Assembly: GCA_033398695.1 (NCBI GenBank)
Contig: CM065816.1
Span: 129,677,358 to 129,741,357 of the forward strand
Origin: Orobanche coerulescens
Lineage: Eukaryota > Streptophyta > Magnoliopsida > Lamiales > Orobanchaceae
Reading direction: 5' to 3'
Length of the DNA: 64,000 nt
The first letter of the stretch is position 1. Each line of letters starts with the position of its first letter. Shown piece by piece: positions 45,807 through 55,866 of the stretch. A model generated the notes under the pieces. It was not told the DNA's origin. It worked only from the letters and a program-made list of their open reading frames with translations, and searched no databases. The translations under genes were made by a program, and so were the position numbers.

Positions 45807-46035
45807 GTGACACGACCCGTGTCATAGTGCTCTAGAAACGGCAATGATTGATAGACAGGGAACTCGACCGTGTCAGCTGACACGGCCGAGCAAGTGACAC
45901 GGTCGTGTCAAATGACACGGCCCGTGTCATACTCCTCTAAAAAGGACACAATCGCCTGGACGTGAAACCCGACCGTGTCAATATGGCACGGCCAAGCTAT
46001 TGACACGGCCCGTGTCAAATGACACGGACGAGATC
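45807..46035. promoter_or_regulatory. Palindrome cluster in the Athila-like LTR
   Basis: There are repeated inverted arms CCGTGTCA and TGACACGG. Examples are CGTGTCAGCTGACACG at about 45869-45884, GTGTCAAATGACAC at about 45905-45918 and the same spacing again at about 46012-46025. It uses the same word as the unrelated Tekay-A LTR. Confidence 0.7.
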
Positions 46036-46302
46036 GTGTTGGTCCGTTTTGACACCATTTTGACTCCTTTTTAGGCTCGATCTCTCGTTTCCGCATTGCT
46101 TGATATGTATTGGGGTTTGAGACTTCGTTCTTGCTTAATTAATGTCCATAAAGTACCTATAAAATCAATAAAATGTACCCAAGCGTGATCGAATCCAATA
46201 AACACAATATGAGCATAAACGACACAATTCTACACATTTTAGGATCTTAAAATCCGGAAAATCTTTGCAAAAATATGTGTAAAAATGAGTGTTATCAGAG
46301 GT

Positions 46303-46660
46303 ATTTTCCAAAAAAGGATTTCAAAATTGGAAGAAAGCTTCCGAGAAATTTGGTGATCTTATCGGAAGTGAAGGAAGCGCACACAACAATGCTCGGACAT
46401 CATATGTTGCATTCAAATATCAAAGACAAAGCGTGACTAGAAAAATATATGATGGAGCACAAGTACTAAATGCCGCTTATCGCACTCGTTTGACAGAAAG
46501 TGTAGATGTCGTTCGAATGCTTCTAAAATGGGAGTTGGCTTTCCGCGGGATGATGAGTCGTCCACCTCGTTAAATAGAGGATATTTTCTTGAAATACTTC
46601 ATTGGTATAGTTTGCGTTGTGATGAAGTTGGCAAAGTAGTTAACGAGAATGCACCTATAA
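46303..46660 (+). pseudogene. hAT transposase, continuation of the TTF domain
   Basis: It reads VFSKKGFQNWKKASEKFGD, SAHNNARTSYVAFKYQRQSV, AYRTRLTESVDVVRMLLKW and LAFRG, a well-known pattern of the TTF zinc-finger region of MYM-type/DUF4371 hAT proteins. After a frameshift near 46570 the text CDEVGKVVNENAP follows. It is cut at 46660 by the Tekay-C LTR. It joins in frame with 34956 when the Athila-like LTR and one TSD copy are removed. Confidence 0.9.
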
Positions 46661-47055
46661 TGTAACACCCCCGAGATATTTAGGGTATGTCACAGCGCTG
46701 TGAATCCCATCTGGAACTCACAAGGCTAAGTTCATACAAAATCCGTTACAAAAAGAACATCAATAATTTTCTAACAACATCTAAAACCACCGATCATTAA
46801 TCGAATTAACTGGTGAAACTCTAAAGACCATACTCAAATCCATAATAGACAACAAGTCCAACATAACTAACAAGAAGAAAACAACCCCTATAGTACTCGA
46901 GCACCAACTAATAATTCATGACAAAACAAAATCTCAAAAAGACAAGACTCGAATAAAGACAACATGAATCTTCACAGTATCACGTCTGGCCGTCCCGTCG
47001 TACTGCCCCGGTACTCGTCACATTCTTGGTACCTGAAATATATGAAACGTATTTC

Positions 47056-47079
47056 CCCCAAATGGGGTGGAATAGCTAG
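47056..47079 (-). ncRNA. Reduced hairpin motif of Tekay-C
   Basis: In element sense TACTTGTACTAGCTA is followed by CCCC ATTT GGGG. The position (about 395 nt before the LTR 3' end) and the preceding TACTTGTACTAG are conserved, but the first hairpin is reduced to TAGCTA. Confidence 0.4.
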
Positions 47080-47219
47080 TACAAGTAATACAAACGAACC
47101 CTTACATCTTACAAATTCAAAGTACATACATCAATAGTTTTCAAAGAAATTAAGATAATGATTTTCAGTAATGCAATATCCAAAACATGTCACAGCAAAA
47201 TAAATCCTCATGATTAACC

Positions 47220-47345
47220 ATGGACCCAACCATGCGTGGATCCCTCCGAGGCCCCGTCGGACCCTCCCGGAGTGGTTAACCCCAATGTCCGTGGACCCAA
47301 CCTTACGTGGATACCTCTAAGGCCCCGTCGGACCCTCTCGGAGTG
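47220..47345. repeat. Two-unit minisatellite of Tekay-C
   Basis: Two units of about 70 bp share GTGGACCCAACC, CGTGGAT and CCCCGTCGGACCCTC. They are related to the Tekay-A unit by the GGCCxCGxCGGACCCT core. Confidence 0.75.
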
Positions 47346-47848
47346 AACATATACACTCTAACACTCATATGCATCACTTTTCACATTTAAGAATGTAAGT
47401 TCGTAAGAATTACTTGCCTTTGAGACATGATGGACTGTTTCTAGATGGTAGACGACCGAGATTGAGTGAACTTGACTAATCCAAACCTAAACGCTCCGTA
47501 AAACAAATATCAACAACCATACAACTAGAAACTGAAACGAAATACGCCCGGAAAACCCCATCTGCAATACACGTAATCCGGCAACACAACACACAGAGGG
47601 AGGATGACAACAAAACCCTCTTGATTTCATAAAAACTCAAACTAAACCATGATTTTCATAGGGGAAATATTAACCTGGGGTAGTTAAATCATACACATCA
47701 TGATTCTACGAATAATTAGGAAAGAAATAGAGAAAATAGCAAAATCCCCCAAAATCCCGAAAGTTAGGGTTCTACGAAGTATTACCTCGATTAGAGGGAG
47801 AAATAAGATGGAACGATGATCAAAACATGTTAGGAACCCAGATATGAT

Positions 47849-49290
47849 CACTACTACAAAACAGACATTTAACATCAGTTTTGGAACCGATGTTAAATGT
47901 CGCGATGTTAAAATTAACATCGGTTGTTATAACAACTGATGTTAATTTTAATATCGCGATATTTAACATTGGTTCTGGGATAACCGATGTTAAATTTCGC
48001 GATTTTAAAATTTTATCGGACCGTGACTAACCCAGCTAGCCCAACCTAGCCCCAACCCAGACACTCGCCCCAACCACCCGCACCAGCCCCCCGCACCAAC
48101 GCCCACGAACCTACAATAAATACCATTAAATTTCGTTGTTGGTGGGTTTCGAACTCACCACCTCTTGCTTTGGAAGTGTGATGTTACCACTCCGCCAGAT
48201 TAACTTCTTGTATATTTTTTGCTATGTGTTATATTTATATACTATATACATTTATTAATTTATATAAATATAAGATAATTTAATATATATATATATATTA
48301 AAAAATTGAAAATTTATCTTTTAAAAAAAATCTAGAATATTAGTATTAAAAGTCGGATGTTTTTATTTAAAGCTCGAAAATAAAGAATAAAAAATTAAAA
48401 AAATCTGGATCTGATTTATAATAAATATTTAATCTGTTTTTTTTTTAGATTTTTTGTAAAAACATAAAATAGTTTTTTATGAAAAGTAAAAAATTACAAA
48501 AAAAAACTAGCAGGTTTTTAAAAATATATATAATAATTCAGTTTTTATTTATTTATGGAAAACAATATTCCACTTTTTTTCAAAACTTTAAATAAAAACA
48601 TCCGATTTTTATTTTTTATTTTCGAACTTTAAATAAAAACATCCGATTTTTATTTTTTATTTTCGAACTAATGTTTATTTTTTATTTTCGAACTTTAAAT
48701 AAAAACTTCCAATTTTTACCTTTTATTTTTGAAGAATAAATATAAACATCGAATTTTTAATATTAATATTCCGGATTTTTTTTAAAACAATAAAGTTTCT
48801 ATTTTTTTAAAAAATCCAGATTTTTTTAAAATTTAACATCGGTTATAAAAAAACCGATGTTAAATTAAAAATTGACATCGGTTATACTAAAACCTATGTT
48901 AAATTAACAATTAACATCGGTTTTTAAAAAAACCGATGTTAAATTAATCCATTTCACATCAGTTTAGAAAAACCGATGTTAATATTTAATTTAACATCGG
49001 TTTTAGTATAACCGATGTCAAATTTTTTAAAAAATCTTGAATTTTTTTAAAAAAATCGAAACTTTATTTAAAACTTAACATCGGTTTTTCTAAACCGATG
49101 TGAAATGTATCAATTTAACATCGATTTTTTTTAAAAACCGATGTTAATTGTTAATTTAACATCGGTTTTTAGCAGAACCGATGTTAATTTGTTTTAAAAT
49201 TTTCAATTATGCCACCGCGTCTTTTTTAACATCGGTTTTTACAAAACCGATGTTAAATGAGTGATGTTGAATGTCTTTTTTGTAGGAGTG
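47849..49290. mobile_element. CACTA-type non-autonomous element (CACTA-2), 1442 bp
   Basis: It starts CACTACTACAAAACAGACAT and ends with the inverted form ATGTCTTTTTTGTAGGAGTG. The 3-bp TSD is GAT (47846-47848 and 49291-49293). Subterminal regions hold many AACATCGGTTTT / AAAACCGATGTT inverted repeats. There is no transposase ORF, and the core is very AT-rich. It is inserted in the Tekay-C LTR. Confidence 0.93.
48141..48198 (-). repeat. tRNA-like segment inside CACTA-2
   Basis: On the minus strand, TGGCGGAGTGGT (perfect A-box pattern) is followed after about 35 bp by GAGTTCGAAACC (B-box with two mismatches) and then CACCA. It resembles a tRNA-derived SINE head. CACTA-1 carries a comparable segment on its plus strand. 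Confidence 0.5.
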
Positions 49291-49423
49291 GATGTTGGAT
49301 GGTGTTGTTTTTACAATATCTCGTCAATGGTGTCGCCCAAATCGCTGCTAGGAGGAGAAGAAAAGAAAAATGGAAGAAACCCGCAAAGAAAACGCTGAAC
49401 CAGGTATATAAATCGGTCTTCTA

Positions 49424-49620
49424 TAACGTACATAAGCCAGGAGAACTTAACGTACGTTATACCCTTAGCGTACGTAACACACTGTCTGTTACGTACGTAA
49501 TGGCCTAGCAGAAGTCTCTGGCCGATTCTCTGAAGGCCAGAACGTATGCTACTGAAACACTTACATATGTAAGCAAGATGAGTCTAACGTACGTTATATA
49601 TCACCAATAACGTAGGTAAG
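49424..49620. promoter_or_regulatory. Palindrome cluster of Tekay-C
   Basis: TAACGTACGTTA and variants occur at about 49450, 49468 (TAGCGTACGTAA), 49488 (TTACGTACGTAA), 49593 and 49610. They lie immediately upstream, in element sense, of the TATA-like box at 49403-49413. Confidence 0.7.
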
Positions 49621-50162
49621 CCTCAAGCAGTTTAGAACTATTGAGAGCCGATTATTCTGGGAAAGAATATCAACGAGTCGAAATGTGACGATTGACGAAA
49701 CATGAAGACACGCTTACGAAGGGTTCAAGACGACGAACTTACGCGCTACAAGAAAATACAATTCCAACTACCCGAAGGTTCGGCAAACGATAACGAAAGT
49801 AATTACCCAAACTTTTAGGAAATTATAAAACGGCCCAGCACATTCGGAAAACAAGATACGAGGCCGAACAATCAAATCGAAGCTCACAACATGATTCCCA
49901 ATGTTAAACGAACTTGTGGGCAACACGAAACAGCAATTTCGAACCATGATTATTCCAAACGAACCAAAAAGCATAAAGATTGCTAACAAACACGAAATTG
50001 AGTAAAACAACTCCGACACATGCTTGGATGTCAAAATATGCAGAATTAAACATTCTCAAAATATCAAGACGGTTACAAGCGAGTCGCTGAAAATGGAAAA
50101 TACACCTAAATAGAAATTACTAAAAATAGAAAAATACGGATATTACATTCTCCCCCTCTAAA

Positions 50163-50407
50163 AACAAGTTTCGTCCCGAAACTTTGGAGATAAATAATTC
50201 AGGGTACTTAGCACGCATACTATCTTCAGTTTTCCAAGTCGCTTCTTCGACTCCATGCCTCGGCTACTGTACTTTAACCAACGAAATGGTTTTGTGCTGA
50301 AGTTGATTTTCACGATGCTCAAGGATTTTCACCGGCCTTTCTTCGAATGTGACATCATCTACTATCTCAATATCCCCATAATCAATGATATGACTCGGGT
50401 CCGGAAC
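50163..50407 (-). pseudogene. Chromodomain end of a Tekay/Del integrase
   Basis: The minus strand reads RVPDPSHIIDYGDIEIVDD, FEERPVKILEHRENQLQHK and SLVKVQ, then a TAG stop where Trp is expected, then PRHGVEEATWKTEDSMRAKYPELF. This is the integrase C-terminus and chromodomain of Del/Tekay chromoviruses. It shows which lineage the TGTAATATCC...GGTGTTACA LTRs belong to. The TGG-to-TAG change fits decay of a methylated copy. The rest of pol was replaced by copia LTR sequence at 50408. Confidence 0.88.
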
Positions 50408-51467
50408 TCTTTGGATAAACAATTCTGTATCATGTTTTGATAATGGCCATCATATAGCAAAGAAGTCGAAAGTTCCTAATTGCCGCTAAGTATGGAAGCT
50501 GTCTGGAGTCTCCATACAGTCCTTCCATACAGCAATCAAAGATCTCATACAGTCTATTCTACAAAGCCTATAGCTACAGCAAAAGATAATGTGTTGGATA
50601 CAGCAATCAGGCTGTAAGATGTTTTACTTGGGAAAAGTAAAACGCATCCGACAGGCCTGATTAAAGCCACTAATCAGATACATCAACATCTCACCTACCT
50701 GCAACGGCTACATTTATAACGAATGCATTTTCCAAAGGTTATAAATACCCCAAGCCAGAGGACTTACACATATATACTTTACACACGGAGAATAGATATA
50801 ACAAAAGCTCTGACAAATCAGTCTGACATTCTAGCGATTACAATATAGTATATTTCGTGAGCATACAACAAGTATTCAAGCGAAGAAATATACAAGTCCT
50901 CAATGCGAACAACACAGCATACAACAATCGTATATCAAAGATCAAGCTGCTGTTTAGAGAATTTTACCTTAACTGTTGAGATAATCATCAACCCTGTGTG
51001 GACTGTAGATCCTTACGTATTCCGACCTGTGTGGGAAGAATAGCATTGTAGACGAAGCTTCAAAATATGTGTGAAGAAGCAAGTCAAGAAAGAGCTCAAG
51101 CCAATCTGTGTGAACGGCAAAAAGCTTTGGTCCCTGTATCAATCTGTGTGAACGATACAGAGTGTACGCAGTGATTATAATAAACGTTTTACTCCTGTGT
51201 GGAGAACCAGTGGACGTAGAGGGGTTTACCTCGAACCACTTTAAATTGCGTGTTATTTACCTTCTGTCTTTATTGTTTTCATAACTATTATTTATACAAG
51301 TATACATTGCAAAACTCTGTACGCACCAAGCAAACAGGAGAACACCTAGTTCCTGTAGTTACAGCAACTCACACCTAAACTTCCGCTACCCAAACTAATT
51401 TCGAAAAACCATACAGCTTGTAGTTTTTATCTTTCCAAGCTGTTACTCGTATACTTAGTGGCCAACA
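50408..51467 (+). repeat. Copia-C LTR, first copy
   Basis: It starts TCTTTGGATAAACA (TGTTAGGATAAACA in the second copy) and ends ACTTAGTGGCCAACA. It is homologous over its length to 51535-55125. The TATA-like GTTATAAATACC lies at about 50737. It is followed by AGTG, apparently the first bases of the PBS, and directly by another LTR start. Confidence 0.82.
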
Positions 51468-51471
51468 AGTG

Positions 51472-51534
51472 TGTTGAGATAAACAATCCTGTTTTGATAA
51501 AGTGCCAAAGTATCCCAAAAGAAGATCGGAAAAT
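51472..51534 (+). repeat. Copia-C LTR start fragment (63 bp)
   Basis: TGTTGAGATAAACAATCCTG...TTTTGATAAAGTGCC matches the LTR beginning. It is cut at 51535 by the next LTR copy. Confidence 0.6.
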
Positions 51535-52546
51535 GTTAGGATAAACAAATCCTGTATCATGTTTTGATAACAGCCTTCATACAGTAAAAGAGTCAAAAAG
51601 CCGCTAAATATGGAATATGTCTGGAATCTTCATACATCCCCCTTCATATAGCCTTGAAGATGATCTATCGTACAGAGCCTACAGCTACAGCAATAAAGAA
51701 GTAACATGTTGGATACAGCATACAGGCTGAAAGTGTTGGGTAAACTAACACTTATCCAATAGGACTGAAGACCGTTGTGACAGAATCTACTCTATTCACA
51801 AAAGTCGAAACACCGGTTTGAAAGAAGTATTTAAATACCGATTGGATAAAGTATTTAAATACCAACTTACAAGGATCTTCAGACAAGGAGCAAAATTCGG
51901 ATTGAGTATCTTGAAAGTCAATCAACCAATCAGAACAGACTTTTTGCTCGCCAACGGACATATTTATAACGGATCTATTCCAAAGTTATAAATAGTCCAA
52001 GTAAGAGGACATTGCAAGTCACCAAGAACATACCGAGATATACTGGAATTCATACGTGAACCAAAGCATAGAAAACATTATCTCAAGCTTGCAAGAGCAA
52101 ACATATTTCTTTGAGCATACTGATATACCTGAGAGAAGAAATATAGTAATCCTCAACGTGAACAACACATCATCAGCCTAAGCTCATCAAGCATTCAAGC
52201 TATTGTTCAAACCTGTTATTTTACCTTTACCGTTGAATAAAACCATCATCCCTGTGTGGACTGAAGAGGCCCTGCTCATTCGGAACTGTATGTGAAGAAT
52301 AAGCATTGTAGACAAAGCTTCCAACTGTGTGTGATGAAGCAAGTCAAGAACAAGCTCTAGCCAATATGTGTGAACGGCGAACAGCTTCAACCCTCGTATC
52401 AATCTGTGTGAATGATACTTTGGGAGGTTTAGTTATAGTCACGTAGTTGTGTACGTAGTGATTATAATAAATGTTTTTACTCCCGTGTGGAGGACCAGTG
52501 GATGTAGAGGGGTTTACCTCGAACCACTTTAAATTACGTGTTATTA

Positions 52547-52551
52547 CCTTA
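52547..52551. repeat. Target-site duplication CCTTA, left
   Basis: CCTTA precedes TGTAAAACCCG and is repeated at 54914-54918 after GGTGTTACA. Confidence 0.92.
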
Positions 52552-52700
52552 TGTAAAACCCGAGATTTATGTTGTAATTGGAACTTGTGATATTGTAATA
52601 ATTGTACTTGATCTGAGTATTATTCTCCGTATTTCATAATCCGATGTTGTCGAGCGTATGATTTCATGTATGCAATTTACAAATTGCAATTCTGCGCATG

Positions 52701-52996
52701 TAGCGCATGCTATCGGCTATATGTAGCGTACGCTAACATAGACTCAATAGCGCACGCTACAACGGATCATTAGCGCACGCTATGCGTGGTCAATTTGATT
52801 GAGACGTGCGGTAGGTGAGATCTGGCCGGGGGACCCCTGTCGGATCGTGTCGGGATGAACCTGGACGGCTTTCGGGAAAATCCAAGTCAACGCCTTAGCG
52901 CACGCTACAGGTATATGCGTAGCGCACGCTAAGTGCTGAATACAGTTTAGTCAGTGAACCGTCAGCGCACGCTACTAGCAGGGTCTAGCGCGCGCT
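52701..52996. promoter_or_regulatory. Palindrome cluster upstream of TATA in Tekay-D
   Basis: Perfect or near-perfect 12-bp sites occur: TAGCGCATGCTA at 52701, TAGCGTACGCTA at 52724, TAGCGCACGCTA at 52748, 52771, 52896 and 52920, then CAGCGCACGCTA and TAGCGCGCGCTA up to about 52996. Spacing is irregular. The cluster ends 14 bp before the TATA box. Confidence 0.8.
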
Positions 52997-53009
52997 AATA
53001 GCCATTTAT

Positions 53010-53019
53010 TATAAATAGG
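53010..53019 (+). promoter_or_regulatory. TATA box of Tekay-D
   Basis: TATAAATAGG directly follows the palindrome cluster. Confidence 0.7.
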
Positions 53020-53684
53020 ATAGCATACTATTCGTGATTTCAGTTCTTTCTCCTCCCATAACCCGAACTCTTACACTTAGAACTTAACTTCCTTCATCCT
53101 AAACACTCCATATCATCATCCTAACTTGTGATTGAAGATCATTCATCGTTGGAGATTGGTGTTCAAGCCTTCAAGTGTTGAATTGCTTCGATTTCCTTCG
53201 TGTTCTTCACTACTTTGAGGTAGGTGATTCTTCACCGATGTTAGTAATGTTTCTCAAGGACGTTTGATCATGTTTTGATAGCAAGTTATTTCGTTTATAA
53301 TCGGTCATCACATGTTAGAAGGATACTTTTGACGTATCGGCACTATATATCGTATGAACCTTTGAACCATCTTATTATAAGGACTCCTACGCATGTTCAA
53401 ATCGATTTATGATCAGTAATCGGATATTACCCAGTTGCTACGTTTTACACGTTGGAATCATGTGTTTTGAAACGTAGGACGAACGGAACTTAGAATATTT
53501 CTTGAAGATCTAAGAGGAATTATCATGTTGAGATGGTTATCCGTATATTTGTATCTCATAATCATAGAACTTCCACAAACCCTATTAGCATGTTATGATC
53601 GAGGATGACTTGTATTATCACGGTAGAATTCATGAGTTCTTCACCATTCAACCCAGTTTTCGGTTTGCAGTATTCTGCCATGCA

Positions 53685-53885
53685 AGGTTAGCGCACGCTA
53701 ACATATGTGAGTTAACGTGCGCTATCGGGGTTCAGTTAACGCACGATACGTACGTAACGTACGTTATGAGACCAGCCGAGTCAGACTGCCAGTCCGTGGC
53801 TAGCGCACGCTAGTCTTATACGATAGCGTACGCTAACAGGCAGGCTTAGCGCATGTTACGTAGAGTACGTAGCGCGCGCTAAGCA
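53685..53885. promoter_or_regulatory. Second palindrome cluster of Tekay-D, downstream of TATA
   Basis: Sites such as TTAGCGCACGCTAA, TTAACGTGCGCTA, CGTACGTAACGTACGTTA, TAGCGTACGCTA and TAGCGCGCGCTAA mix the TAGCG and TAACG words. This is the only LTR here with a clear second cluster after the TATA box. Confidence 0.7.
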
Positions 53886-54254
53886 GTCCAGGCAGATTGT
53901 TTATTTTGAGCTTTTCGGCCGTAGACCGAATCGTTAGGCCATCGTTCGACTTGAGATGATTTGTATATCATTCCTTTTGTTAAGGTTCGAGCGTGTTACG
54001 TTGATCGAAGGAGGCGGCCTTCGAGTGTGTTGAGATCATTGAAGTATTCCATTCTTGCCATTTTCGAGGCAAGTATCATTTGTCGAGTTCGATTTATATT
54101 GGAACTTTGATCATGTTTGTGTTTTTGTTCATATTGTTGAATATGAGATGTATTTCTGAAAATTCTCATGATATTCGTTGTTATTTGTTCGTATTGATGA
54201 ACATATTGAAATGCATATGTGTATGCATAGTTGATTGATTTATGGTATAAATGA

Positions 54255-54435
54255 TCCGAGGGGATCATGAGGATCTATGCTGAGGGCGCTGGATCGAATG
54301 TCCACCATGCGTTGGTCCGACGGGATCATCATGGGGATCTATGCTGAGGGCGCTGGATCGCTGGACGGGTTTTCCACCATGCGTTGGTCCGATGGGATCA
54401 TCATGGGGATCTATACCAAGGGCGCTGGATCGCTG
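54255..54435. repeat. Three-unit minisatellite of Tekay-D
   Basis: Units contain GGGATCATCATGGGGATCTA and GGGCGCTGGATCG, with GTCCACCATGCGTTGGTCCG in two of them. Unit length is about 65-75 bp. Confidence 0.8.
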
Positions 54436-54554
54436 GATTACCCTGTATTGTATTGATGGAATCGTGAGGATTCGCATCGTTGGATTCCGGTAGCGGAAGT
54501 CTGTTTGCATGTTTTGTGATGTATCGATGATTTATTGTATTATGATACTTGTAC

Positions 54555-54582
54555 TAGCATTGTTTTGCTAACCCCTTCGGGG
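54555..54582 (+). ncRNA. Hairpin pair of Tekay-D
   Basis: TAGCA / TGCTA with a short loop is followed by CCCC TTC GGGG. It is preceded by ACTTGTAC, as in the other Tekay-like LTRs. The text is shorter, but both stems are kept. Confidence 0.55.
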
Positions 54583-55128
54583 GTGGACATTGTTTTGATG
54601 TTCAGGTAGCCGAGGAGCGGGGAGACAACCACAGTACCGACAGGACGATGAAATGGCTCAGTGATGTGATTGATGTTATTGTTATTGAGAGTTGTCTTCT
54701 TGTTTCGTTTAGTACTCGAGTACGTCTGTTTTAATAATGTCTTTTCGATATGGTTGTATAAGTTAACTCTTTTGATCGGTTGAATCAAATTTGTCTTTGA
54801 ACTTCAGTTGTACGATTGGTTTATATTTACACTCTTTTTAAAATTAGCCTTGTAAATCCTTACCTAAAGGGTTTACGGCGCTGTAATTATTCCGAATATC
54901 TCGGGGTGTTACACCTTATACCTTTATTGTTTTCATAAACTGTGATTTATATAAGTATACACTGCAAAACCCTGTACACACCTAGCTAACAGGAGATAAG
55001 TCTAGTTGTTGTACTTACATCAACTCACTTAAACTAACTTCCCCTACACACTCACATTTAAAAATCGTACAACTTGTTGTACTAACACTTTTCCAAGCTG
55101 TATTCTGTATACTTAGTGGCCAACAAAG

Positions 55129-55139
55129 TGGTATCAGAG
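55129..55139 (+). promoter_or_regulatory. Primer binding site of Copia-C
   Basis: TGGTATCAGAG lies three bases after the LTR end, complementary to initiator tRNA-Met in the usual plant copia way. Confidence 0.85.
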
Positions 55140-55235
55140 AGGTTGATTCTAAAAAGAATCAGTTGTATTTTTAACCGAATCAGATCCAAAAATCACTTAT
55201 TTTTGGAAACAGTCTGATCTTTCTTATTTTCTCTA

Positions 55236-55866
55236 ATGGATACATCAATTATAAACAAGGTTCCTATATTTTTAATTAACGAGTTTGATGACTGGAGAAT
55301 CAGGATGGAAGCCCATCTTTCTGCCATGCACGAGGAGATGATATTTGTCATCCAAGAAGGCCCCATAAAGATAATGAAGGTTAATCCCGCCGCAAGGATA
55401 GAAGGACAACCTCATGCTGAAATGCTCGAGAAGGAGTGTGAGCAATGGACAACAGACGATCGCAAGTGTGCGAACCTCGACAATGTTTCTAATAATGCAC
55501 TATTTGTCACTCTCGACAAAGGCACATTCTCTAAGGTAAAGAGCTGTAAGATAGCTAAGGAAATCTGGGAGAAACTCAAGATGATTTGTAAGGGAACTGA
55601 GCTCTCAAAAGAAAATAAAATTTCAAAACTTACTCAGCAATTTGAATCTTTTGAAATGAAATCTTCTGAAACTCTTGAGGAGCTTGATCTCAGATTCACT
55701 GGCATTGTCGGTGAACTTGAAGCATTAGGTAGAGTGTATACCCAAAAGGAGAAAAATTTGAAAATCTTTAGATCACTCCCTGCCCGATGGGACATTAAGA
55801 CTGCAGTTATGCGTGTGTCATGTAATCTTAATGATATTTCTACCTTTGACCTCTTTTCTGACCTTT
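55236..55866 (+). pseudogene. Copia-C gag, N-terminal 210 codons
   Basis: MDTSIINKVPIFLINEFDDW opens a UBN2-type copia gag with WRIRMEAHLSAM, AKEIWEKLKMICKGTE, FEMKSSETLEELDLRFTGIV and LRSLPARWD-like FRSLPARWDIKTAV. The frame is open but stops at the junction with the Copia-E1 LTR fragment at 55867. So zinc knuckle and pol are missing. The ATG follows the PBS by about 100 bp, as usual. Confidence 0.9.

Larger units (their letters stand above)
34962..46297 (-). repeat. Athila-like solo LTR containing nested elements
   Basis: It starts TGTTCGCTAAATTTTTTAAA and ends GTGTTATCA, with matching GAGGT TSDs and no internal coding, so it is a solo LTR. Net length after removing nested DNA is about 1.5 kb. 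The AATCCGCAAGTGTACGG and GTCGTATTCCACAGAGAC blocks resemble Athila-type LTRs. I infer minus orientation from a TATA box (CTTATAAAAAAGG, minus, about 45730-45742) just downstream of a CCGTGTCA/TGACACGG palindrome cluster. Family assignment is moderate. Confidence 0.75.
32956..46660 (+). mobile_element. hAT element (TTF/DUF4371 type), split by several insertions
   Basis: The left end CAGGGGTGGAGCCAGG with following GGGTCCACGGACCC is the characteristic terminus of this hAT group. Helitron-2 lies in its 5' region. A transposase-like gene starts at 34524. It is interrupted at 34961 by an Athila-like LTR (TSD GAGGT), resumes at 46303 and is cut again at 46660 by a Tekay-like LTR. The right end of the hAT element is not in the window. 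Confidence 0.85.
46661..50147 (-). repeat. Tekay-C 3' LTR with nested CACTA-2
   Basis: It starts TGTAACACCCCCGAG and ends ACGGATATTACA. Net length is about 2.04 kb without CACTA-2. It carries a two-unit minisatellite (about 47220-47345, with GAGGCCCCGTCGGACCCTC), a reduced hairpin motif (47056-47079) and TAACGTACGTTA palindromes (49424-49620). The TATA-like TTTATATACC (minus, about 49403-49413) lies beside them, followed by the conserved U3. It interrupts the hAT gene at 46660. Confidence 0.88.
52552..54913 (+). repeat. Tekay-D solo LTR (2362 bp)
   Basis: It starts TGTAAAACCCGAG and ends TCTCGGGGTGTTACA, with a perfect CCTTA TSD and no internal domain. It holds a TAGCGCACGCTA palindrome cluster (52701-52996), the TATA box TATAAATAGG (53010-53019), a second palindrome cluster (53685-53885), a three-unit minisatellite (54255-54435) and the hairpin pair (54555-54582). 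Confidence 0.93.
51535..55125 (+). repeat. Copia-C 5' LTR, second copy, with a nested solo LTR
   Basis: It starts TGTTAGGATAAACAAATCC and ends ACTTAGTGGCCAACA. Net length is about 1.22 kb without Tekay-D. The TATA-like GTTATAAATAGTCC lies at about 51987. The PBS follows the end. No CpG palindrome cluster is present, a second negative comparison. Confidence 0.88.

Noticed and set aside
47849..49290. microRNA precursors in the CACTA inverted repeats
   Set aside because: Many short imperfect stems but no single precursor-like hairpin stands out; without small-RNA data this is not supportable.
52690..53000. Regularly recurring palindromes looked like a CRISPR-type array
   Set aside because: Spacing is irregular, the repeats are 12 bp, no cas genes exist and the DNA is plant LTR sequence. 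The same applies to the CACTA inverted repeats at 35180-35600 and 48830-49260.
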